Source: Actinomyces massiliensis 4401292
GTDB lineage: Bacteria > Actinomycetota > Actinomycetes > Actinomycetales > Actinomycetaceae
NCBI RefSeq assembly: GCF_000269805.1
Contig: NZ_JH711481.1
Coordinates: 268,194 to 332,193, forward strand
Direction of reading: 5' to 3'
DNA: 64,000 nucleotides
Shown here: positions 1-7,997 of the stretch, piece after piece
How positions within the stretch are numbered: the stretch's first letter is position 1
How the letters are laid out: each line of letters begins with the position of its first letter
The notes under the pieces: generated by a model
What the model was told of the DNA's origin: nothing
Seen by the model: the letters and a program-made list of their open reading frames with translations, nothing else
Databases searched by the model: none
Program-made: the position numbers and the translations under genes

Positions 1-113
1 ACCAGGCTCAGGGCGGTGATGTCCACCAGCGCGCGCTGAAGGTCGGCGCGCAACTCCGCATTGGCCGTGAAGGCGGGGGCGACGGGCGGGTTCTTGACAG
101 TCTTAGAGCTCAT
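1..113 (-). CDS. dps: Dps/ferritin-like DNA-binding protein, N-terminal fragment
   Basis: This is the first 37 codons of a gene that runs off the left edge of the window. It starts at the ATG on the minus strand at 113. After a short variable tail it reads ELRADLQRALVDITALSL, which matches helix A of the Dps family, where 'LQ..LVDL..L.L' precedes the ferroxidase His. Dps proteins form dodecamers that oxidise iron with peroxide and protect DNA in the cytoplasm. The ferroxidase residues lie outside the window, so only the family can be called. No clear Shine-Dalgarno site is seen before the start. Confidence 0.6.
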   Translation of the reverse strand, partial: MSSKTVKNPPVAPAFTANAELRADLQRALVDITALSL

Positions 114-317
114 GGAGACAACCATACAATCCACAGCACTCAATGGTCGTATCTTATCGCTCTCAGGGAACAGAGCGAAGGCTCGCCTATTGGAGCCCGA
201 GTACCTAGCGCCGGGCGCCGGGCGCCGACGGGCATCGAAGAGCCCGAAGCCCCTTGACGCCTCTGCCGGCCCAGCATCCCCGACCCCGACCCGCGGAGCC
301 CCGTCGGAAGCCGGCCC

Positions 318-692
318 TCAGCCCTGCTCGTTCGCCTTCTCCTCGGCGATCTTCTTCTTGAGCTCGACCATGTCGAGCTCACGGACCTGGTCGATGAGGG
401 CGTCCAGCGCCTTGGGCGGCAGCGCACCGGCCTCGTGGTAGACGAGGACGTCGTCACGGAAGGCCATGAGGGTCGGAATGGAGGAGATGCCCAGTGCGCG
501 CGCCAGTCCCTGCTCGGCATCGGTGTCGACCTTGGCGAAGGTGATGTCGGGGTTGGCCTCGGAGGCCCGCTCGTAGACCGGACCGAACTGCATGCACGGC
601 CCGCACCAGGACGCCCAGAAATCGACGAGGGTGATGCCCTCGCCGCGGACCGTGCTGTTGAACTCCTCGCCGGTGATGTTCGTGGTGGCCAT
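318..692 (-). CDS. trxA: thioredoxin
   Basis: This is a 124-residue thioredoxin, a cytoplasmic dithiol-disulfide oxidoreductase. The WCGPC active site is at residues 29-33, and the conserved cis-proline is in SIPTL at about residue 73. The start is the ATG at 692 because GGAGGG lies seven bases before it. The longer reading frame to 761 would add an unsupported leader. Compared with a typical 105-110 residue thioredoxin it has a charged C-terminal tail (ELKKKIAEEKANEQG). It lies between Dps and a phosphopantetheinyl transferase on the same strand but is probably its own unit. Proximity to Dps fits an oxidative-stress neighbourhood, which is inference. Confidence 0.93.
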   Translation of the reverse strand: MATTNITGEEFNSTVRGEGITLVDFWASWCGPCMQFGPVYERASEANPDITFAKVDTDAEQGLARALGISSIPTLMAFRDDVLVYHEAGALPPKALDALIDQVRELDMVELKKKIAEEKANEQG

Positions 693-776
693 GTGATTCC
701 CTCCGGATAGCGCGCTCGGCGCATGCGTTCGGTTCATTCGATCGTTCAGCAGGCCCAACACCCGCGAGTGCGGCGC

Positions 777-1475
777 CTATTCCACACCTTCCCAGCCTTC
801 CGGTTCCGCAGCCCTCCCCGCAGCCTTCCGGGACCACGACGACCGCGCCCGCAGCACCAGGGCACTGCGCAGGATCCCGTCCCGCACCCGCCATGCCCCC
901 TGGATACGTCCCCGATGAGCCTCGGGGATCAGAAGGCGAACCCGAAAAACCCCCTCCGCATCGATCTCGACCTCCGCATCATGAAACCCGAGCCATGTTC
1001 TTTTCGCGGGGAACCAGGCTTTATATATGCTTTCCTTGATACTGAAGAGAAGCCGGTCGAAGGCGACGTCGGGGCATTTCTCGCACATGGCCCGCACATG
1101 CTCCGCCTCATGACTCGACGCCACCATGGCGAGAACATCTCGGGGCAGCGGAGCATTGGGCTCCGCATCAATCCCCACCGCGGCCGCGTCTCGCACCAGC
1201 GCCACGGCCGCGGCGCGGTAGCCCTGACAATGAGTCATACTGCCGACCACGCCGTCGGGCCACGCCGGCTCACCATGGCGGCCGGGCACCATGACCGGAC
1301 GCTCCAATCCCAATTCCCGCAATGCCCGCCCCGCGCAGTAGCGAACCGTGGTGAATTCCGCGCGACGCTTCTCAACAGCAGTGGCGATATACGACTGCTC
1401 AGCGGGATACAGCATTGTTGGAATATCGCGCCCGGTTTCCACAAGCGTGACCGACGGCGGCACCAGCGCATGCAT
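777..1475 (-). CDS. 4'-phosphopantetheinyl transferase (EntD/Sfp-like)
   Basis: This 232-residue enzyme should transfer the phosphopantetheine arm of CoA to a carrier-protein serine. The magnesium-binding GIDAE motif is at residues 101-105, and the second motif, KESIYKAW, is at about 147-154. Upstream GSMTHCQGY matches the 'SltHc.gy' block of EntD-type enzymes. The ATG at 1475 follows a G-rich GGGGGCGA site. No PKS, NRPS or fatty-acid synthase lies nearby, so the substrate is unknown. The candidates are a type I FAS or a siderophore/peptide synthetase elsewhere in the genome. The last 20 residues are Arg/Glu-rich and unconserved. Confidence 0.9.
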   Translation of the reverse strand: MHALVPPSVTLVETGRDIPTMLYPAEQSYIATAVEKRRAEFTTVRYCAGRALRELGLERPVMVPGRHGEPAWPDGVVGSMTHCQGYRAAAVALVRDAAAVGIDAEPNAPLPRDVLAMVASSHEAEHVRAMCEKCPDVAFDRLLFSIKESIYKAWFPAKRTWLGFHDAEVEIDAEGVFRVRLLIPEAHRGRIQGAWRVRDGILRSALVLRARSSWSRKAAGRAAEPEGWEGVE

Positions 1476-1761
1476 TATTGCATCGCCCCCTCAGATTGCG
1501 GCGGGCCTTTTAGCCGTGATTTCTTCGCATCGCGCGACCATCACGCGAAAAGTTCCCGGCGAGTCTACCGTCACGGAAGACCGAGCCTGGCTGCCGGCTG
1601 CCGGTCGGCGGCCGTCGGCTGCCTGCACCGGCCGTCTGCCGTCGGCTGCCCGCCCCAGCCATGGCCCAGCGCCGGGCGGGGCGAGCCGAAGCCGGGGCGG
1701 GCGGACCTACAGCGGCGGCCACGCAGCCGCCAGAACCCCGCTCCGGGGCTTGCACCCGAGC

Positions 1762-1779
1762 AACTTAAGACCTTAAGTT
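1762..1779. promoter_or_regulatory. candidate MarR operator (18 bp palindrome)
   Basis: AACTTAAGACCTTAAGTT has perfect 8-base arms around a 2-base centre. It ends six bases before the ATG of the MarR gene, inside otherwise GC-rich DNA. MarR dimers typically bind 16-20 bp palindromes over their own promoters. Occupancy here would block the ribosome site or promoter of the MarR-DUF998 unit, so autorepression is the natural inference. Confidence 0.6.
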
Positions 1780-1785
1780 ACTCAC

Positions 1786-2226
1786 ATGGACCTGGCCTTC
1801 GAGCTTCACGACCTCGTACTCACCCTCGACCGGACGGCCGAGAGATTACTGACGCCGCACGGCTTGAGCTACAACCGCTACGTCGCCCTCGTCGTTATCG
1901 CCGAGCATCCGGGCGTCACCGGCCGCCTCCTGTCCAATGCGCTGCGCGTCTCCGAAGCCGCAGCGAGCGGCATCGTCCGCTCGCTGCTCGCAGCGGGCCT
2001 GATCGACGACGTCGCCCCGGGCGGTGCGGGACATGTGCGGCACCTGCAGATCACCCCTGCGGGATCCGCTCTCGTGGAGCAGTGCTCTCAACTGCTCGGC
2101 TCCTCGCTGGACGCTCACGCCCGAGCGATCGGAATCGATCCGCAGTCTCTCGCGCACACCATCCGCGCCTTGCACGACGAGCTGCGCACGGGCGGAAGAA
2201 CAACCACAACTGAAGAAGATCACTGA
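1786..2226 (+). CDS. MarR-family transcriptional regulator
   Basis: The 146-residue protein has a winged-helix MarR fold. It opens with the dimerisation helix (FELHDLVLTLDRTAERLL). The HTH follows (GVTGRLLSNALRVSEAAASGIVR, about residues 45-68), and the wing is DVAPGGAGHVRHLQITPAG. The stop lies 21 bases before the next gene, a DUF998 membrane protein, so the two are probably co-transcribed. A perfect 18 bp palindrome sits immediately upstream and is the likely operator. The ligand is unknown. Confidence 0.9.
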   Translation: MDLAFELHDLVLTLDRTAERLLTPHGLSYNRYVALVVIAEHPGVTGRLLSNALRVSEAAASGIVRSLLAAGLIDDVAPGGAGHVRHLQITPAGSALVEQCSQLLGSSLDAHARAIGIDPQSLAHTIRALHDELRTGGRTTTTEEDH

Positions 2227-2247
2227 AGAAGATCAAGGAGCATCATC

Positions 2248-2844
2248 ATGCTGACCGCCCTTGCCGTCCTCGCCCTCATTCTGGGAGTCGTTCGGCTCGT
2301 CATGTTCATCGCTCTCCATGTGGTACCGAGCGAGTACAACATCGTGAACCACGCGGTGAGCGACTATGCGGTGGGGCCGACTCGAAAGCTCGGAACGGCG
2401 ATGACCTGGACCTCAGCCGTTTTCTGGGCCGTGCTCGCCGGGGCGGTGATCGTCAGCCCGTCCTTGACGGAGAAAAGTGTGGCGATCTGGCTCCTGGTAC
2501 TGACCGTCCTCTTCGTGGCTCTGCCCTTCCTTCCCACCGATATCGAAGGGCAGCCGGCCACCCTGATCGGGCGCCTTCACCTGGTAGCCGCGGTGGCCTG
2601 GTTCGCCATCAGCTACTCCTGCATGGGCAACTTCGTCAGAATGCTCCAGCCAGTCGCGCCGCAGGGGCTCGTCTCATTCCTGGTCGGGACCCGTTGGGTG
2701 ACCATGGTGTCGCTGATCGCCCTGGTCGCGGCACTGGTCATCACCCCGGCGAGGAAATACGCCTTCGGCATTTCGGAGCGAATCTTCCTCCTGGCCGTCA
2801 ACGCCTTCTATCTCGGCGTCTCCCTGGGACTCGCACTCATCTGA
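2248..2844 (+). CDS. DUF998-family integral membrane protein
   Basis: This 198-residue protein has about six predicted membrane helices. Its N-terminal block HVVPSEYNIVNHAVSDYAVG is the DUF998 signature, where a conserved NxxxHAVSDYA motif follows helix 1. A good AAGGAG site lies eight bases before the ATG. DUF998 proteins have no established biochemical role. Pairing with a MarR regulator is common and suggests induction by a small membrane-active compound (inference). Confidence 0.85.
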   Translation: MLTALAVLALILGVVRLVMFIALHVVPSEYNIVNHAVSDYAVGPTRKLGTAMTWTSAVFWAVLAGAVIVSPSLTEKSVAIWLLVLTVLFVALPFLPTDIEGQPATLIGRLHLVAAVAWFAISYSCMGNFVRMLQPVAPQGLVSFLVGTRWVTMVSLIALVAALVITPARKYAFGISERIFLLAVNAFYLGVSLGLALI

Positions 2845-2897
2845 TAGCCGTGCCGGCGGGCGGGCTTGAGGGCTTGCCGGGCGCCCGCCGGCACTTG

Positions 2898-3761
2898 TCA
2901 GTGCTTGATGGGAAGGGTCGTGCTTCCCAGGTCTCGCACGGAGGCGAACAAGGAATCCTCTCGAGCCTTCACCTCGACCTGGCAGAGCACCGAGTCGCCC
3001 GAAGTCAGCCGACTCACCTTGATATCGCGAGCGTCGGTTCTCGCGTCGCGACGAGCAAAGGCGCTGTACTTCTCATCGCAATTCACGTCCGTGGCACCCT
3101 CATAGAAAATCTCCGCACTATGCTCGGCATCGCATGAGGCCGCCTGCCCCTGATAGCTGAGGCACCTGCGGAACTGGCCGCCGTCGTTATAGCCATTCCG
3201 GTCAGCATCGGTTGTCCACAGCTCTTTGAGAGTGGCCGATGGGAGATCGGAGCCGCTTGCGGCTTTGACGACGCAGAGCGACGCTCCGCTATTGAGCGAC
3301 CCAACAGTCAGATCCGCATTGAGCACGTCCATTCCGGGAACTCCCCCAAGATACGTCACAAGAGAATCGGAATCGCAGGAATTTCCCGTAGCCGGCGAAT
3401 AGACCTCTGCGGTGTGCTTGACAGAGCAGGCGACCGCGACGTCATCCCGATAGCACCCCGCAGACATTTCCGGAGCACCCGAGGAAGCTGAGGAATCAGC
3501 GGAGGACGGCGCCGCGTCGGGGGCAGTCCCGCCGCCCGGTCCGGTTGAGGTGGGAGGCTGAGATGCTTGAGGCGGCTCGGACGAGGACAGACTGCACCAG
3601 CCCCAGCCGAGACTGCGGCAGGAGGAAACTGCGCTGGGAAAGCCGACGACAAACGTCACAATCACACCGATAATGGCGATGGCAAGGGTCGAGAGCGAAA
3701 AAACGATCCCCACCTTCTGCATGGTGCTGAGCTTACGGAACCGCTCTGCAAGACGTCGCAC
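2898..3761 (-). CDS. membrane-anchored protein with septum-formation-like repeats
   Basis: The likely start is the GTG at 3761, eleven bases after GGAG and just downstream of the preceding lipoprotein gene. This gives 287 residues. The earlier start at 3842 would overlap that gene. One membrane helix (VGIVFSLSTLAIAIIGVIVT) near the N-terminus is followed by a Pro/Ser/Thr-rich linker. A Cys-rich extracellular part follows with at least two units of the type CSVKHTAEVY and CDAEHSAEIFY. These match the 'C...H.AEVy' core of the actinobacterial septum-formation domain. It is probably co-transcribed with the lipoprotein upstream and is likely a cell-surface protein. Its role in division is inference from the domain name only. 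Confidence 0.7.
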   Translation of the reverse strand: MRRLAERFRKLSTMQKVGIVFSLSTLAIAIIGVIVTFVVGFPSAVSSCRSLGWGWCSLSSSEPPQASQPPTSTGPGGGTAPDAAPSSADSSASSGAPEMSAGCYRDDVAVACSVKHTAEVYSPATGNSCDSDSLVTYLGGVPGMDVLNADLTVGSLNSGASLCVVKAASGSDLPSATLKELWTTDADRNGYNDGGQFRRCLSYQGQAASCDAEHSAEIFYEGATDVNCDEKYSAFARRDARTDARDIKVSRLTSGDSVLCQVEVKAREDSLFASVRDLGSTTLPIKH

Positions 3762-3766
3762 AGCGC

Positions 3767-4480
3767 CTACGGCTCCAAACGCATCCCGTAGAGAACCGCC
3801 GTGATCTCGTCGCGGCACATGGTGCCCTCCTTGGGCTGGCACGTCAGAACGATCTTGAGTGCATTCACATTCGTTGCATCCACCTCAACGGGGCGGGTCT
3901 CATTGAAGGGAACCTCGATGATGCTGTCGTTGGCACCATTCTTATTCACCTCGACATGAAGCGTCTCATCCGAGGACTTCGAGTTATTCGCCTGGCCGAC
4001 ATTGAATGTGAATTTCTCATACCGGTTCGCCAGCCTCAGCTCCGCCTCGACCTTCTGACTTCCGGAACCGACGGTCGCACCCACGCCCTTCTGATCGGTA
4101 AGCGTTGCCACATTGTACAAACCATCTTTCAAGACATGATCATCGGGTTCGAAGAAGTCATTAACCGCCAGATCGCGACCCTTCGTTTTTTCCGGGGAGA
4201 TGTCTCCCGGCGTTGCGCTCCCGTCTCCCGTCGGCATGGCAGATGGCGCCGCAGAAGACGCGGGCGAGCCGCCGTCAATGGCCGTCGGCGAAGGAGAGGG
4301 TAAAAGCGTGGGAGCATCCGAGGGAGGAATGGGATCCTCGGCAACAATAGGCGACGACGTCACTGAGGAAACAGCGCCGGAATTACCTACCCCGCCCGAG
4401 CATCCAGTGAATCCGATAATAACGGAGACTGCGAGAGCGGTCACCTTCCAGGGAATTTCAGGGACATATATGAAGTTCAT
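3767..4480 (-). CDS. lipoprotein, function unknown
   Basis: The 237-residue product has a lipoprotein signal peptide ending in the lipobox IGFTGC, so it should be lipid-anchored on the outer face of the membrane. A Pro/Ser/Thr-rich linker of about 80 residues follows. The C-terminal domain (FFEPDDHVLKDGLYNVATL through VEVDATNVNALKIVLTC) looks like a beta-sandwich similar to the NPCBM-type carbohydrate-binding fold, but I cannot assign it firmly. The start at 4480 lacks a good ribosome site. A GTG at 4444 would give a more typical short signal peptide. It lies directly upstream of the septum-formation-like gene on the same strand. Confidence 0.65.
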   Translation of the reverse strand: MNFIYVPEIPWKVTALAVSVIIGFTGCSGGVGNSGAVSSVTSSPIVAEDPIPPSDAPTLLPSPSPTAIDGGSPASSAAPSAMPTGDGSATPGDISPEKTKGRDLAVNDFFEPDDHVLKDGLYNVATLTDQKGVGATVGSGSQKVEAELRLANRYEKFTFNVGQANNSKSSDETLHVEVNKNGANDSIIEVPFNETRPVEVDATNVNALKIVLTCQPKEGTMCRDEITAVLYGMRLEP

Positions 4481-4998
4481 CTTGCGAGCGTACCAAAGGG
4501 CTGACCCCGCTCACAACGGCGGCCTCACCGGGCCGGCAGGAGAGCGGGAGGGGAACCGACCGGCACCTAGGATCCAGAACCGACTCCAGCCGCCGGAGAG
4601 TCCTCGCTTCTTCGCGGAATTCCAGGCAAGAAGAAGCAGACAATACGCACCCCGAGATCGTTATTCGATTGTGATTCTCGGTGCTGCGGCGCTCCCGTCG
4701 GGGCCGTCCGAGACGCCATGTAGCAGCGTTCTACGACGACGCGAAGGGCCGCCCCGACGGGCTATAGATCTGGCAGCATCAAAGATGCCCGGCCGCCGTT
4801 CCAGAGGGTGACCGAGCCACTCGCATCCCTGTTGCCGCAATGCCCGGCGATACAGGCGATCGCCAATTGCAGGCACCACAGCCGCCCCGCCCCCGCAGGC
4901 ATCAGCAGCACACAGGACACTCGGGCAACGAGCGCATCGCCCTGTCGAGATCGACAGAGTGGGGCGGAACCGAATCGATCTCAGCACGAGAGCGGGAT
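4481..4998. other. non-coding interval with a short protein remnant
   Basis: No complete gene is seen between the lipoprotein start and the ~590 bp repeat element. The only structured part is a stretch near 4808-4867 that is repeated at 6575-6635. Read on the minus strand, both encode DRLYRRALRQQG, and several base differences between the copies are synonymous. Confidence 0.45.
4808..4867 (-). repeat. coding remnant 'DRLYRRALRQQG', copy 1
   Basis: Read on the minus strand this segment encodes GDRLYRRALRQQG. The copy at 6575-6635 encodes DDRLYRRALRQQG. In the shared 12-residue block the copies differ at four codons (TAT/TAC, TTG/CTG, CGG/CGA, GGA/GGC), all synonymous. Selection for protein sequence therefore acted before or since duplication. 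The parent gene is not recognised. Confidence 0.4.
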
Positions 4999-5590
4999 GC
5001 TTATTCATAAGCTCTCTTGTGTTTCCGCAGGTTGTGCGTGTTTTGCGGGGAGATGTTGGACAGTCCTCAAGAGTCGTGGGCGGGAGGCGCGGTTGGTCGA
5101 GCCCGGGGCGCCTCGGTAGCGGAGGCCGGAAGTGGCGGGGGTTCCGTCAACGAAGGCTGCCGCTCTCAACGCTGGCTTCATCCCTGATGATGAGGGCCCC
5201 GGCCCGCGTGATCGGCCCCGAAACCGCATTAGTGGCGCAACCCCTCGTCCACGACAAGGCCCACGCCCTCGAGCGCCCCGCCCCAGCCCGGCCCGCTCCG
5301 GGGCGGCCCTGACTCTGGTGCCGGCACGGCGCAGTGAACGCGCCAAGTGTCCAAAACGGAGGAGATCAGCCCGGACACCATGCAATGCAACACCGAAGGC
5401 ACACCGGAAACACACCGAAAACACGCCAAAAACACCAGCCCATCGCATGGTCTCTTGAAGACACCCACGCCACCGAGGCTTTAATCCCCTCCGTTTTGGA
5501 CACACCCAGCCCAACAACCCCCGACAACCGACCCCACCACCACGCCGGCCCCACCGAAAACAACCGACACCTAGAAACCCACGAATAAGC
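4999..5590. repeat. ~590 bp terminal-inverted-repeat element, copy 1
   Basis: The segment begins GCTTATTC and ends CCCACGAATAAGC, and copy 2 (8985-9578) shows that the ends are inverted repeats of each other. The interior is strongly similar along its whole length to copy 2. It includes the shared block GGTTGGTCGAGCCCGGG and a nested inverted-repeat unit at 5347-5503. Reading frames on the minus strand are also shared by both copies (for example VCPKRRGLKPRWRGC), but their composition is not protein-like. There is no transposase, so this looks like a non-autonomous element or a structured RNA/DNA unit. Confidence 0.65.
5347..5503. repeat. nested 157 bp inverted-repeat unit in copy 1
   Basis: The unit opens with GTGTCCAAAACGGAGG and closes with CCTCCGTTTTGGACAC, a perfect 16-base inverted repeat that continues imperfectly inward. 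Between the arms is a CA-rich tract (ACACCGAAAACACGCC type). A second small palindrome around GGTCTCTTGAAGACAC lies near the right arm. Confidence 0.65.
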
Positions 5591-5745
5591 TCCAGCCCCA
5601 GCACCGCAGTTCTCCCCCGCCCCCCCCCGTTCACTTCCGAGTCCGCAAGGAATCCTTCTAATGACCCTTCACCGAGCATCCATCGCAACGATAGACTCGA
5701 AGCCGCCTGCATCATTGCCGTATTCTTCATACCCGGGAAGACATC

Positions 5746-6498
5746 ATGCCGGTTACCAGACAATCGGGCCTTGACCAGTCGGATCTCCTGCGCACAGCTC
5801 CGGCAGTACTCCTAACCATCGGCTTGACCGCCCTCCTGACGGACAGCCTGGGAACAGCAAGCCACCTCTCCCCCGACGATGCCCGCGACCAGCTGGGCAT
5901 CGTCATCACCACCGCCGTCGTATCCGCCGTGCTCGCCGCAGTGGTGGGCACGAGTGCAGGCACAGCCGCCGTCTGCGCCACCGTCCTCGTCTCATGGGGT
6001 GCCGGAGCACATTTCCTCCTCGACATGAACGACGGCGACCGGACCGCGATCAGTTGCATCGCGGTGGCCGGGATGCTGTGGGGGTTGAGCATGACCTGCA
6101 CCGCCGACGAGGCCGTGATCAAGGGCGACCGTGCACTCATCTCCAGGCGTCAGGCCATCCTGCGAGACCCCACTATTCTCATGGCCGCCTTCTTTCTGTC
6201 ATCTCTGGCGGCGGGCGGCGTCGAGGCGACGCTTGCACTGTATGATAATGATACTTATCATCATGAAACGATAGTCGTCCTTTGCCTCCTGGGTCTGGCC
6301 GGCGCCGCCCCGCTCGTGTTGGCCCGAGACACTCCACTCGCCCCGGTTTTCTTCGCCTTCACCTTGTCCATCTGGGCGGGGCAGTTCTCTGCGCCAGACT
6401 CCACGACAGTGCTGGCGTTCCAGATGGCCGCGATCGCAGTCGCCCTCTCCGTTCCTCTGATGATCCGTCCTCGCGTGGGCAGAGCCGCACCTGACTGA
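5746..6498 (+). CDS. integral membrane protein, function unknown
   Basis: The 250-residue protein is almost wholly hydrophobic, with about seven predicted membrane helices and a short charged loop (IKGDRALISRRQAILRDPT) near residue 130. GGAAG stands about six bases before the ATG. I do not recognise a family. The gene stands alone between repeat-rich intervals, and no partner suggests a role. Confidence 0.6.
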   Translation: MPVTRQSGLDQSDLLRTAPAVLLTIGLTALLTDSLGTASHLSPDDARDQLGIVITTAVVSAVLAAVVGTSAGTAAVCATVLVSWGAGAHFLLDMNDGDRTAISCIAVAGMLWGLSMTCTADEAVIKGDRALISRRQAILRDPTILMAAFFLSSLAAGGVEATLALYDNDTYHHETIVVLCLLGLAGAAPLVLARDTPLAPVFFAFTLSIWAGQFSAPDSTTVLAFQMAAIAVALSVPLMIRPRVGRAAPD

Positions 6499-6574
6499 GC
6501 CGGGGCGGACTGAGCCACGAGCACCGGGCCGTCAGCCACCAATCTGACCGCGCCGAGTCCGGCCATCATCCTGG

Positions 6575-6635
6575 GACGGCCGAGCCGTTCACGCCCTGTT
6601 GTCGCAGTGCCCGGCGGTACAGGCGGTCGTCATTC
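6575..6635 (-). repeat. coding remnant 'DRLYRRALRQQG', copy 2
   Basis: This is the second copy of the short coding-like segment found at 4808-4867. The two copies also share the flanking CCGAGCC...CCCTGTTG sequence. Protein identity beyond the 12-residue block is lost, so these are fragments rather than genes. Confidence 0.4.
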
Positions 6636-6695
6636 GACGTCTGCCCGCTCAAGGAGCGATTTCCGAGTACCTGGATGGGCGGCCGCGCGGGGACC

Positions 6696-6827
6696 GCACA
6701 TGGGAGAGAGACGGTCGAGACCATCAAGAGCCGCTTTTCATTGGTATATCAAGAATCCTGGCATCTCCCGGAGTCTGGCCGCTGAGCTCCCATGTGCAAG
6801 CAGGGGGGGTCCATGCACATGGGAGCT
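6696..6827 (-). repeat. CTCCCATGTGC element, copy with 14-base hairpin
   Basis: The arms AGCTCCCATGTGCA (6785-6798) and TGCACATGGGAGCT (6814-6827) form a perfect 14-base inverted repeat with a 15-base loop. A third GCACATGGGAG lies at 6696-6706. Read on the minus strand the order is hairpin, about 90 bases, then CTCCCATGTGC. The same order and spacing occur at 55165-55293. Confidence 0.6.
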
Positions 6828-7236
6828 GCCGACGGTCGATTGTCGGAATCCTTTTCCCGCATGATTCCGGGGTTCTGTTCAGCAGAGATCGCAGCTATGT
6901 GTGCAACATCCCGATTCGGCGGTCGCGCGACTCCGATTGAGCCCCCGCAGGCATCACGACCGTCTCCCCATGGACATCGCCGCGCGGACCACTCCGAAGA
7001 CCATTCGCCCAGCCCCGGTCAGCCCCACCCGGACGAGGTTGAAGGCCCCACCCACGCGGCCGGCCTTTCGCCTCCACGCGTCAGTACCGACGGGCCGGGT
7101 TCAGAAGGCTCGGCGTTATCCCCTTAATTGCCCCGTCATTCGCCCCCATCAACGGCTGCGTGACAGCTCAGCCCGGGTGGGGTTGAGCGGGTCCGGCCAG
7201 GGATAGCCGGCGAACATGGCCGGCGAACGAGGAGTT

Positions 7237-7791
7237 TCAGTCCCGCATGAGCGAGGTCGGGCGGAGCCCCAGGGTGAACCAGTGCACCAGTCGACGGAAG
7301 GCGATGGGATCGAAGTCGCCGTCGGCCATGACCGAGTAGGTCTGCTTGCCCTCACGAATGCGATACCCGGTCAGAGTGAAGCCGGTCCGCTCATAGAAGG
7401 ACCGGCGACGGCGGCGCTGCTCGATATTGGGGGCGCCGTCATCGAGCGGCTCGATCTCCAAGACGATCGTGCGCCCCTCCGCCTCCTGCCGCAGGTGGCT
7501 CAAGATGCGCGACCCGTAGCCGCGCGAGCGCACGGCATCGTTGACCGCGAAGTAGAACAGCCAGAGCATGGTCGGGCGACTGACCGTGTACGTGAGTCCC
7601 ACGAGGGCGCCGTCGTCGAGCCAGGCCCGGAGCCTGACGTCCCGACGCAGCGACATCAGGCGCATGTGCCACAGCGGGATCCGCTCCTCGCTCGGGAAGG
7701 CCCGCCGGTACAGGTCGATGACCTCTCGGTACTGGGGCAGCCGTCGCGTCACGTCTCGAGACTCCAGATCAACGGTGCTCCGCGCAGTCAT
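7237..7791 (-). CDS. GNAT-family N-acetyltransferase
   Basis: This 184-residue protein has the GNAT acetyl-CoA-binding signature RSRGYGSRIL (motif A, R/Q-x-x-G-x-G/A) at about residues 91-100. It is preceded by a beta-bulge strand (LWLFYFAVND) and followed by LEIEP and FYERTGF, the usual motif B block. It should acetylate an amine on a small molecule or peptide in the cytoplasm, but the acceptor cannot be inferred. It stands alone, and a 69 bp-family palindrome lies just upstream of its start. Confidence 0.88.
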   Translation of the reverse strand: MTARSTVDLESRDVTRRLPQYREVIDLYRRAFPSEERIPLWHMRLMSLRRDVRLRAWLDDGALVGLTYTVSRPTMLWLFYFAVNDAVRSRGYGSRILSHLRQEAEGRTIVLEIEPLDDGAPNIEQRRRRRSFYERTGFTLTGYRIREGKQTYSVMADGDFDPIAFRRLVHWFTLGLRPTSLMRD

Positions 7792-7843
7792 GCCGCTCCC
7801 TCACTTCTGCTGGTGCGCAGACTACTCCGCCGACATCCAAACA

Positions 7844-7896
7844 GACATTTTCGAATGAGGCCGACGGTGGCACCGTCGATCTCATTCGACAATGTC
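7844..7896. repeat. 69 bp palindrome family, shortened copy R1
   Basis: The core CGACGGTG-g-CACCGTCG and flanking GACATTTTCGAATGAG / CTCATTCGACAATGTC arms place it in the dispersed palindrome family. The outermost TCGAG/CTCGA arms are degraded. It lies about 50 bp upstream of the GNAT gene. Confidence 0.75.
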
Positions 7897-7997
7897 TATC
7901 TCGACGTCGGGCAGCATGAGCAGTCGCCCGCGGGGGCCTCAGTCGCGCAGCGAAGCCGTCACCACTGCCCCTGGTTCGCTATTTCTTTCACACCCCC

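Larger units (their letters stand above)
6499..7236. other. non-coding interval with two repeat families
   Basis: No gene is supported here. The interval holds the second DRLYRRALRQQG remnant (6575-6635) and a full copy of the CTCCCATGTGC element (6696-6827). The remainder, from about 6900, has no protein-like reading frame that I can support. Confidence 0.5.

Noticed and set aside
5005-5763. Minus-strand protein of about 250 residues, with a relative at 8929-9537
   Set aside because: The similarity between the two is explained by the duplicated ~590 bp element. The translations are Arg/Gly/Cys-rich and contain the inverted-repeat arms, so coding is unlikely.
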